In this document: positions 28,108-37,964 of the stretch, one piece after another
Layout: each line of letters opens with the position of its first letter
Position numbering within the stretch: position 1 is the stretch's first letter
DNA from: Arthrobacter sp. Soil762
GTDB taxonomy: Bacteria > Actinomycetota > Actinomycetes > Actinomycetales > Micrococcaceae
Direction: 5' to 3'
Length of the DNA stretch: 64,000 nucleotides
Assembly: GCF_001428335.1 (NCBI RefSeq)
Contig: NZ_LMSG01000021.1
Coordinates: 1-64,000 of the forward strand
The notes under the pieces: generated by a model
The model's input: only the letters and a program-made list of their open reading frames with translations
Told to the model about the DNA's origin: nothing
Databases searched by the model: none
Position numbers and translations under genes: made by a program

Positions 28108-29553
28108 TCAGCCGTTTATTTTGGCGGGCTGCTTCTTGCGGCCGGTGATGGTCAGGAAGCCCTGAGGGTCCAGCTCGCCTAGGTCCCCGGTACGGAAGAA
28201 TCCGTCCACAAAGGCCTCGGCGGTGGCCGCTTCGTTGGCGTGGTAACCCTTGAACACGCCGATCCCCTTGACCAGCACTTCGCCGTCCTCGGCCACGCGG
28301 ATGGTGGTGCCCGGCAGGGGGACGCCCACGCTGCCCACCCTGGTCCGGGCGGGGGTGTTGGCCGTACAGGGGGCGGTTGTCTCGCTCAGGCCGTAGCCCT
28401 CAAGGACCAGGATCCCGGCGCCGCGGAAGAAGTGCGCGTCCTCAGGTGCCAGGGGGCCAGTCGCCGATACCGCGTAACGGACCCGGCCACCCAGAATCTG
28501 CCGGAGCTTCGGGTACACCAGCCGGTCGAAGACGGCATGCAGCGCCCGCAACGCCGGCCCGGGTCCGTGGCCCCCGTTGCGGGCCACGGTGTCCTGTGCC
28601 GTGGAAAAGCGGATGGCGGCGGCTGACGCAGCCCTGAAGATTTTGGCTTTCCCGGACCCGGCAGCCTGGTGCGCGGCGTCAGCCCGGACCTTCTCGAAGA
28701 TCCTGGGCACCGCCAGGAGGAACGTGGGTTTAAACGTGCCCAGATCCGCCCGCAGATCAGCAGGACGGCTGACGTGTCCCAGCGTGGCGCCCGCATGGAG
28801 GCACGCCACCTGGGCAGCGCGGGCGAGCACATTGGCCAGCGGCAGGAACATCAGGGTGCGCGCATTCTGCCCCTTGAGGACCTCCGGGAGAAAGGCGACG
28901 ACGTTGACGGCCACGAGCGCAAAGTTGCCGTGGGTGATGACGCAGCCATTTGGACGTCCGGTGGTGCCGGAGGTGTAGGCCAGGGACGCGACGTCGTCCA
29001 GGCCCGCGGCGGAGCGGTGGCGTTCCAGCTCGGCGTCCGTGACGCCCATTCCGGCAGCCGAGACGCTGGCGAGGTTCGGGGCGTCGCCGTCGTTATCCAT
29101 CCTCACGACGGTGACCAGCCGGTCCTTTAGCAGAGTGGAGGTCTCCAGGATGCCTGCAATAAGCGACACCTTGCCGCGGTCCTGGGCGAACACGCGGCGC
29201 GCGCCGGCGTCGTGCAGGATCCACTCCACCTGGCCGGGGGTCGAAGTCTCGTCGATGGGGACGCTCACGCCGCCGGCAAACCAGATGGCGAAGTCCACCA
29301 GGGCCCACTCATAGCGGGTGGCGGACATGACGGCCACGGTGTCGCCCGGCTCCAGGCCGCCGGCGATCAGTCCTTTGGCGAGGGCACAGACATCGTGCAG
29401 GAATTTTTGCGCCGGGACGTCGGTCCAGCCGTTGGGGCCTTTGCGCGCGTAGAGGGCGTGGGCCGGGTTGGCGGACTCCCGCTGGCGCAGGAGATCCGTG
29501 ACATTGCTGCCGGGCTCCAGCTCCACCAGGAGCTTTGTGCTTGCTTCTCGCAC
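28108..29553 (-). CDS. Long-chain acyl-CoA synthetase (AMP-binding), C-terminal lid missing
   Basis: Expected to activate fatty acids through an acyl-adenylate. The large N-terminal domain is intact: the P-loop 'LAYTSGTTGRPNGCVITHGN' (about 205-224), 'GYGLSETTAP' and 'FRTGDLGELDPQGFLTITGRKKQ'. After 'TGRKK' relatives of about 600 residues continue with 'E.IVT..GKNV.P' and a 110-residue lid carrying the adenylation lysine. Here the frame runs into 'PAKING' and stops, 481 residues from the GTG. There is no room for the missing part, since DUF1461 ends 21 bases further on. Thioester formation is probably lost. GGAG lies before the GTG. Confidence 0.82.
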   Translation of the reverse strand: MREASTKLLVELEPGSNVTDLLRQRESANPAHALYARKGPNGWTDVPAQKFLHDVCALAKGLIAGGLEPGDTVAVMSATRYEWALVDFAIWFAGGVSVPIDETSTPGQVEWILHDAGARRVFAQDRGKVSLIAGILETSTLLKDRLVTVVRMDNDGDAPNLASVSAAGMGVTDAELERHRSAAGLDDVASLAYTSGTTGRPNGCVITHGNFALVAVNVVAFLPEVLKGQNARTLMFLPLANVLARAAQVACLHAGATLGHVSRPADLRADLGTFKPTFLLAVPRIFEKVRADAAHQAAGSGKAKIFRAASAAAIRFSTAQDTVARNGGHGPGPALRALHAVFDRLVYPKLRQILGGRVRYAVSATGPLAPEDAHFFRGAGILVLEGYGLSETTAPCTANTPARTRVGSVGVPLPGTTIRVAEDGEVLVKGIGVFKGYHANEAATAEAFVDGFFRTGDLGELDPQGFLTITGRKKQPAKING

Positions 29554-29619
29554 GGGGGCGTCTCCGTTCCGCTGCCTCAACGCAGTTCGCGGCTGGTCAG
29601 GGTTTCATGCAATCCTGCC

Positions 29620-31302
29620 TTAGATCCAGGACGGCATCCACATCCGGTAGCGCCATTCCTGGTAGGGGATGGTCTCCGCCGTCCACACCGGGTAGAAAAA
29701 TGCGGACAACAGGACTGCCCCGGCGACGAAGAGTGCCACCAGGTAGACACCGGACCGCCGGCGCCAGAGCGGGTCGGTGTCCCGGCCCAGGACGAGGCCC
29801 AGGCAATACACCAGTGCGAGCACCAGGAAGGGCTCAAAGGAGACGGCGTAAAAGAAGAACATGGTCCGCTCCGGGTACAGGAACCACGGCAGGTAGCCGG
29901 CGCCCACGCCCGCAAGGATCGCCCCTGCGCGCCAGTCCCGGCGACCGGCCCACCAGAACAGCAGGACCACCAGTGAGATGGCCGCTCCCCACCAGATCAT
30001 CGGGTTCCCCACCGAGAGAATAGCTGAGGCGCAGTTGGGCACGTCGCATCCCGGGACGCCCTGCTCCGGCTTCTGGTAGAAGAACGACGTCGGCCGGCCC
30101 ATCACCAGCCAGCTCCAGGCGCTTGCCTCGTAAGGGTGTTCGGAGCCCAGTCCCTGATGGAACTTGTAGGCCTCCAGATGGTAGTGCGCCAGCGAACGCA
30201 GGGAGTCCGGCAGCCAGCCCCACTCCGCTGAGGGGTTGCTCTGGGCCCACCGCCGGAAGTAGGCGCCCTCGGAACGGAACCAGCCCGTCCAGGTGGCGGT
30301 GTAGACCACCGCCGCAACCGGAACCATGCTGACAAAGGCAGGCAGGCCATCCTTGATGATTCCGCCGCTGACCCAGCCGCGGATTCCCGCGACGCGCCGT
30401 GCATTGAGGTCCCACAGGACCGTCAGCACACCGAAGCCGGCGAGGAAAAACAGGCCCGACCATTTGGTGCCTATGGCGAGTCCCATGCACACGCCCGCGG
30501 CGAGACGCCACCAGCGGATCCCCAGCCACGGTCCCGCCAGCAGTTGGCTGGCCGGGGGCCGAGCGTTCCGGGACGCGGCCGCGAGCCGTCCGAGCCGTGC
30601 GGCCAGCCGCCGTCGTCCGTCATCGCGGTCCAGCAGCAAAGCTCCGAAGGCCGCCAGGAGCCAGAACATCAGGAAGATGTCCAGGAGTGATGTCCGCGAC
30701 ATCACCAGGTGGTGGCCGTCGACGGCGAGCAACAGGCCAGCGGCGGCAGCCAGCGGCACTGAGCGGAACAGTTTCAGTGCAATCAGTGTGAGCAGCAGGA
30801 TGGACAGGGTTCCGGTCAGTGCGGCCGCGAACCGCCAGCCAAACGGATTCTCGGCCCCGAAGAGCCACATGCCGCCGGCGATCATCCACTTGCCCACGGG
30901 CGGATGGACCACGTACTCGGGAGTGTCCAGGAGGATGGCCGGGTTGCCTGCGTTGAAGGAGTCGTTGGCCTTGTCCGGCCAGCCCCGTTCGTAGCCGCTG
31001 ACCACGTAGGAGTAGGCGTCCTTGACGTAATACGTTTCATCGAAGACCAGGCTGTGCGGCGTGTCCAGCCGGACAAAGCGGAGGACGCCGCCGATCACGG
31101 AGGTCAGGGCGGGCACCAGCCAGAACCAGAGACGCAGCGACGGCGGGTAATCCCGCCAGCTGCGGGTGCTGCCGATCAGGCGCTCGCGGAGGGCCGCGGC
31201 AGAGAAGGCCTCTGCCGGACGGGCGATCCACGGGCCTCGTGCCGGCGGGATGGTCTGGCCGGCCTCGGCAGGCCGCAAGGAGGTCTGCGTCACGAGCCCC
31301 AT
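29620..31302 (-). CDS. Polyprenol-phosphate-mannose protein O-mannosyltransferase (PMT)
   Basis: GT39 membrane enzyme moving mannose from polyprenyl-phosphomannose to serine or threonine of secreted proteins. About 560 residues with 10-11 spans. The catalytic 'LVFDETYYVKDAYSY' with the essential DE pair is in the first external loop, 'VVHPPVGKWMIA' follows, and 'PERTMFFFYAVSFEPFLVLALVYCLG' is a C-terminal family signature. Start at the ATG behind AAAGG; but TAGCAT overlaps this ATG and is seven bases before a GTG at 31293, which may be a leaderless start instead. Divergent from rsmI, as pmt (Rv1002c) and Rv1003 are in M. tuberculosis as I recall. Confidence 0.93.
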   Translation of the reverse strand: MGLVTQTSLRPAEAGQTIPPARGPWIARPAEAFSAAALRERLIGSTRSWRDYPPSLRLWFWLVPALTSVIGGVLRFVRLDTPHSLVFDETYYVKDAYSYVVSGYERGWPDKANDSFNAGNPAILLDTPEYVVHPPVGKWMIAGGMWLFGAENPFGWRFAAALTGTLSILLLTLIALKLFRSVPLAAAAGLLLAVDGHHLVMSRTSLLDIFLMFWLLAAFGALLLDRDDGRRRLAARLGRLAAASRNARPPASQLLAGPWLGIRWWRLAAGVCMGLAIGTKWSGLFFLAGFGVLTVLWDLNARRVAGIRGWVSGGIIKDGLPAFVSMVPVAAVVYTATWTGWFRSEGAYFRRWAQSNPSAEWGWLPDSLRSLAHYHLEAYKFHQGLGSEHPYEASAWSWLVMGRPTSFFYQKPEQGVPGCDVPNCASAILSVGNPMIWWGAAISLVVLLFWWAGRRDWRAGAILAGVGAGYLPWFLYPERTMFFFYAVSFEPFLVLALVYCLGLVLGRDTDPLWRRRSGVYLVALFVAGAVLLSAFFYPVWTAETIPYQEWRYRMWMPSWI

Positions 31303-31348
31303 GCTACCTTTTGCAGCTTGGGCCGCCGGCCAGCAGTACGCTGGGGGA

Positions 31349-32308
31349 GTGGACCCTAACCCCAGCACCTTCGCCGATTCCCGCCCCGCAGAACCTTCCG
31401 TTGCCGCCGGGGAGGAGCCAGAGACAGAGGTTCACGTGGCAGCGGACCCGGCTGCAGCGGCACCGGTCGCCACGGGGCCGGGCCGGATTGTACTGGCGGC
31501 AACGCCCATCGGGAATACGGGAGACGCGTCGGCCCGCCTGATCGAGCTCCTGGGGACGGCGGACATCGTGGCCGCCGAAGACACCAGGCGCCTGCACCGC
31601 CTTGTCCAGAGCCTCGGAGTCACCGTCGCAGGGCGGGTCATCAGCTACCACGAGCACAACGAGGCCACCAAGACCGCGGAACTGCTGGAGCACGTCCGGT
31701 CCGGCAAAACCCTGGTCATGGTCACAGACGCCGGCATGCCTTCGGTCTCGGACCCGGGGTTCAGGCTGGTGGAAGGCGCTGTGGCAGCCGGACTCACTGT
31801 GACCGCGGTCCCGGGCCCTTCCGCGGTACTGACCGCCCTGGCACTGTCCGGTCTGCCCACCGACCGCTTCTGTTTTGAGGGATTCCTGCCCCGGAAAGCC
31901 GGCGAACGGGCGTCGCGGTTGGCGGACCTTTCGGCCGAACGCCGGACCATGGTGTTTTTTGAGGCCCCGCACCGGCTGGAATCGATGCTGCGGGCCCTGC
32001 GCGAGCGTTTCGGTGCCGAGCGGCGGATCGCTGTCTGCCGGGAACTGACCAAGACCTACGAGGAAGTCATCCGCGGGACGGTCGGGGAACTGTTGCTGTG
32101 GGCCGAAGGCAACGAGGTCCGCGGCGAGATTGCCGTGGTGCTGGGCGGCGCCCCTGAACAGGCGCCGGGCACCCCCGAGGACCACGTGGCGGCCGTCAAC
32201 GAGCTGGTGGCCCAGGGAATCCGGCTCAAGGAAGCCGTGGCCGCCGTGGCCGAGGACGTCCGCGTCAGCAAGCGGGAGCTGTACTCGGCGGTCCTCGCGG
32301 CACGCTGA
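31349..32308 (+). CDS. rsmI: 16S rRNA (cytidine1402-2'-O)-methyltransferase
   Basis: Uses SAM to 2'-O-methylate C1402 in the decoding centre. The tetrapyrrole-methylase-like fold shows 'IVLAATPIGNTGDASARL', 'DIVAAEDTRRLHRL', 'YHEHNE', 'VMVTDAGMPSVSDPG' and 'VPGPSAVLTALALSGLP'. The 319-residue protein has a 45-residue low-complexity N-terminal extension. The GTG at 31349 lies six bases after TACGCT (31337-31342), which supports a leaderless start; a GTG at 31437 behind CAGAGG would remove the extension. metG, which normally follows in actinobacteria, is absent here. Confidence 0.94.
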   Translation: MDPNPSTFADSRPAEPSVAAGEEPETEVHVAADPAAAAPVATGPGRIVLAATPIGNTGDASARLIELLGTADIVAAEDTRRLHRLVQSLGVTVAGRVISYHEHNEATKTAELLEHVRSGKTLVMVTDAGMPSVSDPGFRLVEGAVAAGLTVTAVPGPSAVLTALALSGLPTDRFCFEGFLPRKAGERASRLADLSAERRTMVFFEAPHRLESMLRALRERFGAERRIAVCRELTKTYEEVIRGTVGELLLWAEGNEVRGEIAVVLGGAPEQAPGTPEDHVAAVNELVAQGIRLKEAVAAVAEDVRVSKRELYSAVLAAR

Positions 32309-32482
32309 GCGTACAAAAAGGCCAGCTGTGCAGCTGCACAACGAAATCTCGCTTCAGCAGTGCGTCCAGGCGTAGACCCTCTGGCGGCCGCGGCAGTAGT
32401 GTGACAGTAAATCAGCCAATACGGCAGGCCGCTTAGGCCCTGCGTCAAGGCTGAACCAAACCTTACTGACGAGGGAGTCACC

Positions 32483-33982
32483 GTGACTGTCACCGCACAG
32501 CCAGCTGTTACCGCGGAGCGCGAAATCGCACTGCTGGCCTCTGTTCCCACCGGATTGCTGATCAACGGCGAATGGCGCCCGGCGGCGTCAGGCAAGACGT
32601 TCGACGTCGAGGACCCCGCCACGGGCAAGGTGCTCCTCAGCATCGCTGACGCCGGCGCCGAAGACGGCAAGGCTGCTTTGGACGCGGCCGCCGCAGCGCA
32701 GGAATCGTGGGCGAAGGTCCCGGCCCGTGAACGCGGCGAAATCCTCCGCCGTGCCTTTGAGATGGTTACGGCGCGTGCCGAGGACTTCGCGCTGCTGATG
32801 ACCATGGAAATGGGCAAGCCGCTGGCCGAGGCCCGCGGAGAGGTCACCTATGGCGCCGAGTTCCTGCGCTGGTTCTCCGAGGAAGCCGTCCGTGCGTTTG
32901 GCCGCTACTCGGTCTCGCCCGATGGCAAGTCCCGCCTGCTGGTCACCAAAAAGCCGGTGGGCCCGTGCCTGCTGATCACGCCGTGGAACTTCCCGCTGGC
33001 CATGGCCACGCGCAAGATCGCCCCTGCTGTCGCGGCCGGCTGCACCATGGTGCTGAAGTCGGCCAACCTCACGCCGCTGACCTCGCAGCTGTTCGCCGCA
33101 GTCATGCAGGAAGCCGGCCTGCCGGCCGGAGTCCTGAACGTCATCCCGACGTCCACGGCAGGAGCCACCACCGGCCCGCTGATCAAGGACCAGCGCCTGC
33201 GGAAACTCTCGTTTACGGGCTCCACTGAGGTGGGCCGGCGCCTGCTCGCCGACGCGTCCGAGACCGTCCTGCGGACCTCCATGGAACTCGGCGGCAACGC
33301 CCCGTTTGTGGTGTTCGAGGACGCGGACCTGGACGCCGCCGTCGCCGGTGCCATGCTGGCGAAGCTGCGGAACATGGGCGAAGCCTGCACCGCGGCGAAC
33401 CGGTTCATCGTGCACGAGTCCGTCGCCGACGAATTCGCCCAGAAGTTCGCCGCGAAAATGGGTGAGATGACCACCGCCCGGGGCACCGAACCGGAGTCCA
33501 AAGTGGGTCCGCTGATCGATGCCAAGAGCCGGGATAAAGTTCATGAGCTCGTGTCCGATGCCGTGGCCTCCGGCGCCAAGGCCGTCCTGGGCGGCGCCCC
33601 GGCCGAGGGCCCGGGCTACTTCTACCCGCCCACCATCCTCACCGGCGTCACCGAAGGCACGCGGATCCTGTCCGAGGAAATCTTCGGCCCCGTCGCTCCG
33701 ATTATCACCTTCGGCACCGAGGACGAAGCCGTCCGCCTGGCCAACAACACCGAGTACGGTCTGGTGGCGTACGTCTTCACGCGCGACCTGAACCGCGGCA
33801 TCCGGATGGGCGAACGGCTCGAGACCGGCATGCTCGGCCTGAACGCCGGTGTCATCTCCAATGCCGCCGCACCGTTCGGCGGCGTCAAGCAGTCCGGGCT
33901 GGGACGTGAAGGCGGCCTCGAAGGCATCGAGGAATACCTCTACACCCAGTACATCGGCATCGCGGACCCCTACGCCGGCTGA
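32483..33982 (+). CDS. gabD: NAD(P)-dependent succinate-semialdehyde dehydrogenase
   Basis: Oxidises succinic semialdehyde to succinate, the last step of GABA or gamma-hydroxybutyrate catabolism. 499 residues of aldehyde dehydrogenase fold: 'TPWNFPLAMATRKIAPA', 'MELGGNAPFVVFEDADLDAAV' with the general-base glutamate, catalytic C302 in 'GEACTAANRF', and the GabD-type end 'GLGREGGLEGIEEYLYTQYIGIADP'. GGGAG is five bases before the GTG. There is no gabT beside it. Other short-chain semialdehydes remain possible substrates. Confidence 0.92.
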   Translation: MTVTAQPAVTAEREIALLASVPTGLLINGEWRPAASGKTFDVEDPATGKVLLSIADAGAEDGKAALDAAAAAQESWAKVPARERGEILRRAFEMVTARAEDFALLMTMEMGKPLAEARGEVTYGAEFLRWFSEEAVRAFGRYSVSPDGKSRLLVTKKPVGPCLLITPWNFPLAMATRKIAPAVAAGCTMVLKSANLTPLTSQLFAAVMQEAGLPAGVLNVIPTSTAGATTGPLIKDQRLRKLSFTGSTEVGRRLLADASETVLRTSMELGGNAPFVVFEDADLDAAVAGAMLAKLRNMGEACTAANRFIVHESVADEFAQKFAAKMGEMTTARGTEPESKVGPLIDAKSRDKVHELVSDAVASGAKAVLGGAPAEGPGYFYPPTILTGVTEGTRILSEEIFGPVAPIITFGTEDEAVRLANNTEYGLVAYVFTRDLNRGIRMGERLETGMLGLNAGVISNAAAPFGGVKQSGLGREGGLEGIEEYLYTQYIGIADPYAG

Positions 33983-33996
33983 ACGGATCGTCCTCC

Positions 33997-34024
33997 GGCT
34001 GACAGGATTATCCTCCGGTCAGCC
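33997..34024. terminator. Hairpin between gabD and the transglutaminase gene
   Basis: GGCTGAC (33997-34003) pairs with GTCAGCC (34018-34024), between two convergent genes. Confidence 0.6.
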
Positions 34025-34064
34025 GCTTCCTCCACCGCCAGTAGGTAGCCGCTGCGGCGAGCCG

Positions 34065-36551
34065 CTATTGGCTACCACGCGGCCGGAACAAGCCGCCGCG
34101 CGCCCTCGACCAGGAGCGTGCGGCGGCTTTTGCCGTCCGCCGCGCCAGCCTGTTGAGCCCTCTGAACGGGGCAGCCAGCAGCCAGGCCCAGCGGCCCAGA
34201 ACCGACGGCGGAAGCCAGTCGGCACGGAGGCGTCGAGGGAGCGAGGCGTTGGCACGCAGGGAATGCTGCACCGCCGCGATGCGTGGGGCAATGGCCCCTG
34301 TCCTGCCGCGGCCGGCTGTGTCCTGGACGGGCGGGCCGTAGTGCCGGCGTTCAAAATCGGAGGTGAGGCTGCGGATGGCTTGGTGCGCGGCGTCGTCCAT
34401 GCCGCCATGTTCGCCGAGCAGCGATGAATGGCGGAGCCGTGCGGAATACGTCCGGGCTGTTTCGCTGGAGTCCGGTGGCAGTCCGTAGTCGGTTCCGAGG
34501 TCACGGATTTCGGCCCACGCCAGCGGAATCACGTCCTCCCGCGCCCTGCCCTCGGTGCGGAGCCGCCGCACACGCCGCCCCACCCTCACCAGTCGCGGCG
34601 AGGCCGCCAGGAAGACGAGGCCCAGCGCGGCCGCCGTCCCCAGCAGCCATGGCAGGAGCAGCTGCCCCAGGTCCCCTGCGCCGCCACCTGCGCCGGGGAG
34701 GGGCACAGCCGTGGCGCTTGGCGTGGGGGTCGGGGCGGTTGCGCCGGGAAGGAGGTCGTCGTTATTACCCAGCGAACCGGGGATGCCGGATGTGCTGGTT
34801 TCCGTGGCGTACGCGGGTATAACACCACGCGAGGGCGTGGGTTCGAAGGGTACCCACCCCAATCCCTGGAAGTAGAGCTCGGGCCAGGCGTGGGCGTCCC
34901 GGGCGTCCACCTCATACTCCGGCAGCGCACCTTGCCCGGCCACTGAAACCGTGGAACCAGTGCTTCGGCCCGGCGCGTAGCCAACCGCGATCCGGCTGGG
35001 GATACCTTCCAGCCGGGCCATCACGGCCATCGCGGACGAGTAATGGATGCAGTATCCGCTCTTCTGAGTCAGGAAATCGGCCAGCACCGAGAGCCCGTTA
35101 CCGTCGTAGCCGCCCTGGACAGGTGACTGGAGCGAGTAGGTGAACTCCCCTGAGCGAAGGTATTTCTGGATGGCCATGGCCTTGGCGAAGGGTGTGTCAC
35201 TCGAAGCTGTCACCGTGTCAGCCGTGCTGCGGACGATGTCCGGGACGTTGCCGGGAACCCTGGTGAAGTCGGCAGGGATTCCCTGCACGGCCTGCGACGA
35301 CTGTTGAAGGAGGGTGGCCGTGAGCTTAGGCGCCGTGGACACCACAATGTATTGCTGTGTCCGCGTGTTGGTGTTGGAACCCTTGACGGCCAGGGTGGCA
35401 GGGTCCCATGTCCAGGCGCCATTGAGCCCGCGGATTGTTTCCGGCGCGTACGGCAACGGCAGGTACGGGCTGGTGAACGTGCCCGTATCCACGGCAGTCA
35501 CCTGGCGGAGCTGCTCCTCGGCGACGATGTCGTGGCCCGTCTCAAGCTGTCCGGCCACGGGGCGGCGCTCTGCGTCGCGGTCATCAGGTCCCCACGACTC
35601 GCCGTCGAAATTGTCAACAGTGACGGACCGCAGATACAGCGGCCCGGCCGCGTTGGTGGCATAGGTGATCCGCCCGCTTCCGGCCGGTGCCCGCAGGCTG
35701 TTTCCCAAGGTAATCATGGGGTTCAAGCCGGTCCCGGCGCCCCACGGGTTCAGCCGGGAGCCCTGCGGAAACGTGCCGTGGTCGAATCCGGGGATGGCCG
35801 CCGGCACTGCCAGTGTTGCCACCAGTGCAACGGTTCCGGTCAGCATGGCCCGCCGGAACTGGCCGGGATTCCGGCCGCTGTCGGCCGCAGTGCGGGAATC
35901 CGGTGCAAACCACTGGCTGAACGCGAGGATCAGGAGGTACCCGGCTGCCGTGGCAGTGAAGCCCCAAACCCCCACGCTCTGGGGCTTCACGGTGGCGGGG
36001 ACTATGAGGATGGCCAGCAGGCCCAGTCCGGTTGTTGCCGGCATGCCAAGCGGCACGGCCAGCGCATCGATGAGGATGACTGTCAGGCCCAGGGCTGCGC
36101 AGCTGACCATAACGATTCCGGCGTTGGGAGCCACCGGGGCACTTTCCGCAAGTACCGTCTCGCTCGCCCGGCGGACGAACCTGTCCACTTCAGCCAGGGT
36201 TGCCCCGGACGGGATGAAACCGGCAATGCCCGTGCTTCGGAAGAACGTCAGGGTGAGAATCGCGATCAGGGAGGCAAAGCCGCCGGCAGCCACCACGAGA
36301 GGATGGGCCCGCAGCGCGCGGAGCGTGGCGATGGTCAGGCAGACCACCACCACCGTGGTCAAGATGGGCAAGTACCAGGCCCAACCCCGCAGGACACCGT
36401 TGAGGGAAATCGCGGCGCCGGCCACGGACAGGGCGACGGCGCCGGCCATGGCCCAGGGGTACGCCCCGACCCGCGTCCGTGCCGGAACCTGGCCCGGGGC
36501 ACCTGTGGCTGTCGGCCCGCGGGACGCGTTGCGTTCCGGTGCCAGTGTCAC
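34065..36551 (-). CDS. TgpA-type membrane transglutaminase-like protein (DUF3488-transglutaminase-DUF4129)
   Basis: An 828-residue membrane protein: six or so N-terminal spans (about 30-250, DUF3488), an extracytoplasmic transglutaminase-like domain with Cys501 in 'SGYCIHYSSAMAVMARLEGIPSR', His554 in 'DARDAHAWPELYF' and the following aspartate/proline segment, a proline-rich linker, one more span near 645 and a DUF4129-like cytosolic tail. The role of the family is unsettled (cross-linking or proteolysis of envelope proteins). The GTG overlaps the DUF58 stop by four bases, so it is the last gene of a moxR-DUF58-tgpA operon. The tail is basic ('RRTAKAAARSWSRARGG'). Confidence 0.92.
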   Translation of the reverse strand: MTLAPERNASRGPTATGAPGQVPARTRVGAYPWAMAGAVALSVAGAAISLNGVLRGWAWYLPILTTVVVVCLTIATLRALRAHPLVVAAGGFASLIAILTLTFFRSTGIAGFIPSGATLAEVDRFVRRASETVLAESAPVAPNAGIVMVSCAALGLTVILIDALAVPLGMPATTGLGLLAILIVPATVKPQSVGVWGFTATAAGYLLILAFSQWFAPDSRTAADSGRNPGQFRRAMLTGTVALVATLAVPAAIPGFDHGTFPQGSRLNPWGAGTGLNPMITLGNSLRAPAGSGRITYATNAAGPLYLRSVTVDNFDGESWGPDDRDAERRPVAGQLETGHDIVAEEQLRQVTAVDTGTFTSPYLPLPYAPETIRGLNGAWTWDPATLAVKGSNTNTRTQQYIVVSTAPKLTATLLQQSSQAVQGIPADFTRVPGNVPDIVRSTADTVTASSDTPFAKAMAIQKYLRSGEFTYSLQSPVQGGYDGNGLSVLADFLTQKSGYCIHYSSAMAVMARLEGIPSRIAVGYAPGRSTGSTVSVAGQGALPEYEVDARDAHAWPELYFQGLGWVPFEPTPSRGVIPAYATETSTSGIPGSLGNNDDLLPGATAPTPTPSATAVPLPGAGGGAGDLGQLLLPWLLGTAAALGLVFLAASPRLVRVGRRVRRLRTEGRAREDVIPLAWAEIRDLGTDYGLPPDSSETARTYSARLRHSSLLGEHGGMDDAAHQAIRSLTSDFERRHYGPPVQDTAGRGRTGAIAPRIAAVQHSLRANASLPRRLRADWLPPSVLGRWAWLLAAPFRGLNRLARRTAKAAARSWSRARGGLFRPRGSQ

Positions 36552-37951
36552 CGTCCCACCCCCGCTCCGCGGCGTACGTCTGCCGCTGCCGTGGCCGGCG
36601 CAGCACCACCCTGGTCGAAGTGGGTCCAGGCGTCCGGGACCGGAACCGAGGTTGGCACCGCCACTGCCCGCCAGCCGCCCCGGCGGAGGGCCTCCAAAGA
36701 GTCCTCGGAATCCGCGGGCCTCTCGGAAACGATGATGGCGAAGGCATTTGCGCCATAACCCGCCGCCGGAGCGAGGGCTCTGGCCTCGCTCGGAGAGATC
36801 CTGCCGAGCACGGCAATAAGGGGCCCCCGCATCCGGTGGGCGGAGAGTTTGTCCATCAGGTGATCGTCGAAAACGGCCGGTCCGGCATCCTGGCCACTGT
36901 GGTCCCGGGCAGCATGGTGCGGACCGGACAGCTGGATGGCGGCGAGGCTTTCGGCGATCGACTGGAGCCCGGACGCTCCGCTGAACTCTTCCGCTTCCGG
37001 TTCCGGTGCGGACGGGGAGCGGAGGAACGCGGGTTCGCCGCGGGGGTCCAGGAGGCGGAGGGCGTAGTTCCGCTCCGACAGGTGCGTGCAGATGGAGATC
37101 GCGGCCACCACGGCCCACTCGAACGTGCCGCTGGTGATCATCTCGTGCCCGTCTACGGCCGCATTGCCACCAAAACCGGAGCCGTGCCCGCCGGAAAATG
37201 CCGCGAAGCGTTGGTCCAGGATGATGGTGGCCTCCGGCGTCGTGACGGACTCCTCCTGGCGCACCATCAGGGCGCCGTGGTGCGCGGTGGCTGCCCAGTG
37301 CACACGGCGCATGGGATCGCCCGGGCGGTATTCGCGGGTCATGATGTCGTCGTCGCTGGGGTTGGCACGGGTACGGGTTGCTGTGATGCCGTCGTTGCCG
37401 CGTGCTCCCGCGAGGCCCGTCACGGGAAGCTCGACGGCGGCGGGCGTCACGGTGAGTGTGTCGCCGTCGTCAATTGACCGCCGGTGCAGGGACAACCCGA
37501 ACGGATCCGTGAACTCGGCGGTTACCGGACCGATCAGGTACTGTCCGCGTTTGGTGGAACGCAAATGGTATTCGTACCTGCTGGTCCCGCCCTTGGCCGA
37601 GCGGGCGGGGAAATGGAAGGCCGGGGACTCGCCGAACCGTGGCGGCAGCCGTTCCTCCATGATCGCCCGGCCGCCCCCGTAACCGGTCCGTGCCACTGCG
37701 AGCCGCGCTGTGGTGGCGGCGGAGGTCTCCACCGGGGACGGGCTGAACTCGCGGTAAACCTGAAACCGGGGCTTGAGGAGCCTGATCCCGGCCAGCGAAA
37801 CCAGGGGAAGGACGATGAGCAGGACACTCAGGCTCAGCAGGTCCCGCCGCCCCATGATCTGCGCGGACAACAGGCAGACGGCGCCGGCGGCCAGGAGCCC
37901 CCAGCCACGCTCGCTGAACAGGTGCCGGGGTAGTCGGTCACGCAGCGCCAT
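36548..37951 (-). CDS. DUF58 domain protein
   Basis: A 467-residue protein with two N-terminal membrane spans (about 17-60), a beta-rich section, and the DUF58 segment 'DIMTREYRPGDPMRRVHWAATAHHGALMVRQEE' (its RP-D--R-I-W motif near residues 206-220) leading into a von Willebrand A-like fold ('ATIILDQRF'). DUF58 proteins act with MoxR AAA+ ATPases; the MoxR gene lies 14 bp upstream and the transglutaminase gene overlaps downstream, which is the classic trio. The assembled process is undefined. Confidence 0.9.
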   Translation of the reverse strand: MALRDRLPRHLFSERGWGLLAAGAVCLLSAQIMGRRDLLSLSVLLIVLPLVSLAGIRLLKPRFQVYREFSPSPVETSAATTARLAVARTGYGGGRAIMEERLPPRFGESPAFHFPARSAKGGTSRYEYHLRSTKRGQYLIGPVTAEFTDPFGLSLHRRSIDDGDTLTVTPAAVELPVTGLAGARGNDGITATRTRANPSDDDIMTREYRPGDPMRRVHWAATAHHGALMVRQEESVTTPEATIILDQRFAAFSGGHGSGFGGNAAVDGHEMITSGTFEWAVVAAISICTHLSERNYALRLLDPRGEPAFLRSPSAPEPEAEEFSGASGLQSIAESLAAIQLSGPHHAARDHSGQDAGPAVFDDHLMDKLSAHRMRGPLIAVLGRISPSEARALAPAAGYGANAFAIIVSERPADSEDSLEALRRGGWRAVAVPTSVPVPDAWTHFDQGGAAPATAAADVRRGAGVGR

Positions 37952-37964
37952 GTGCCGTCCCTGC

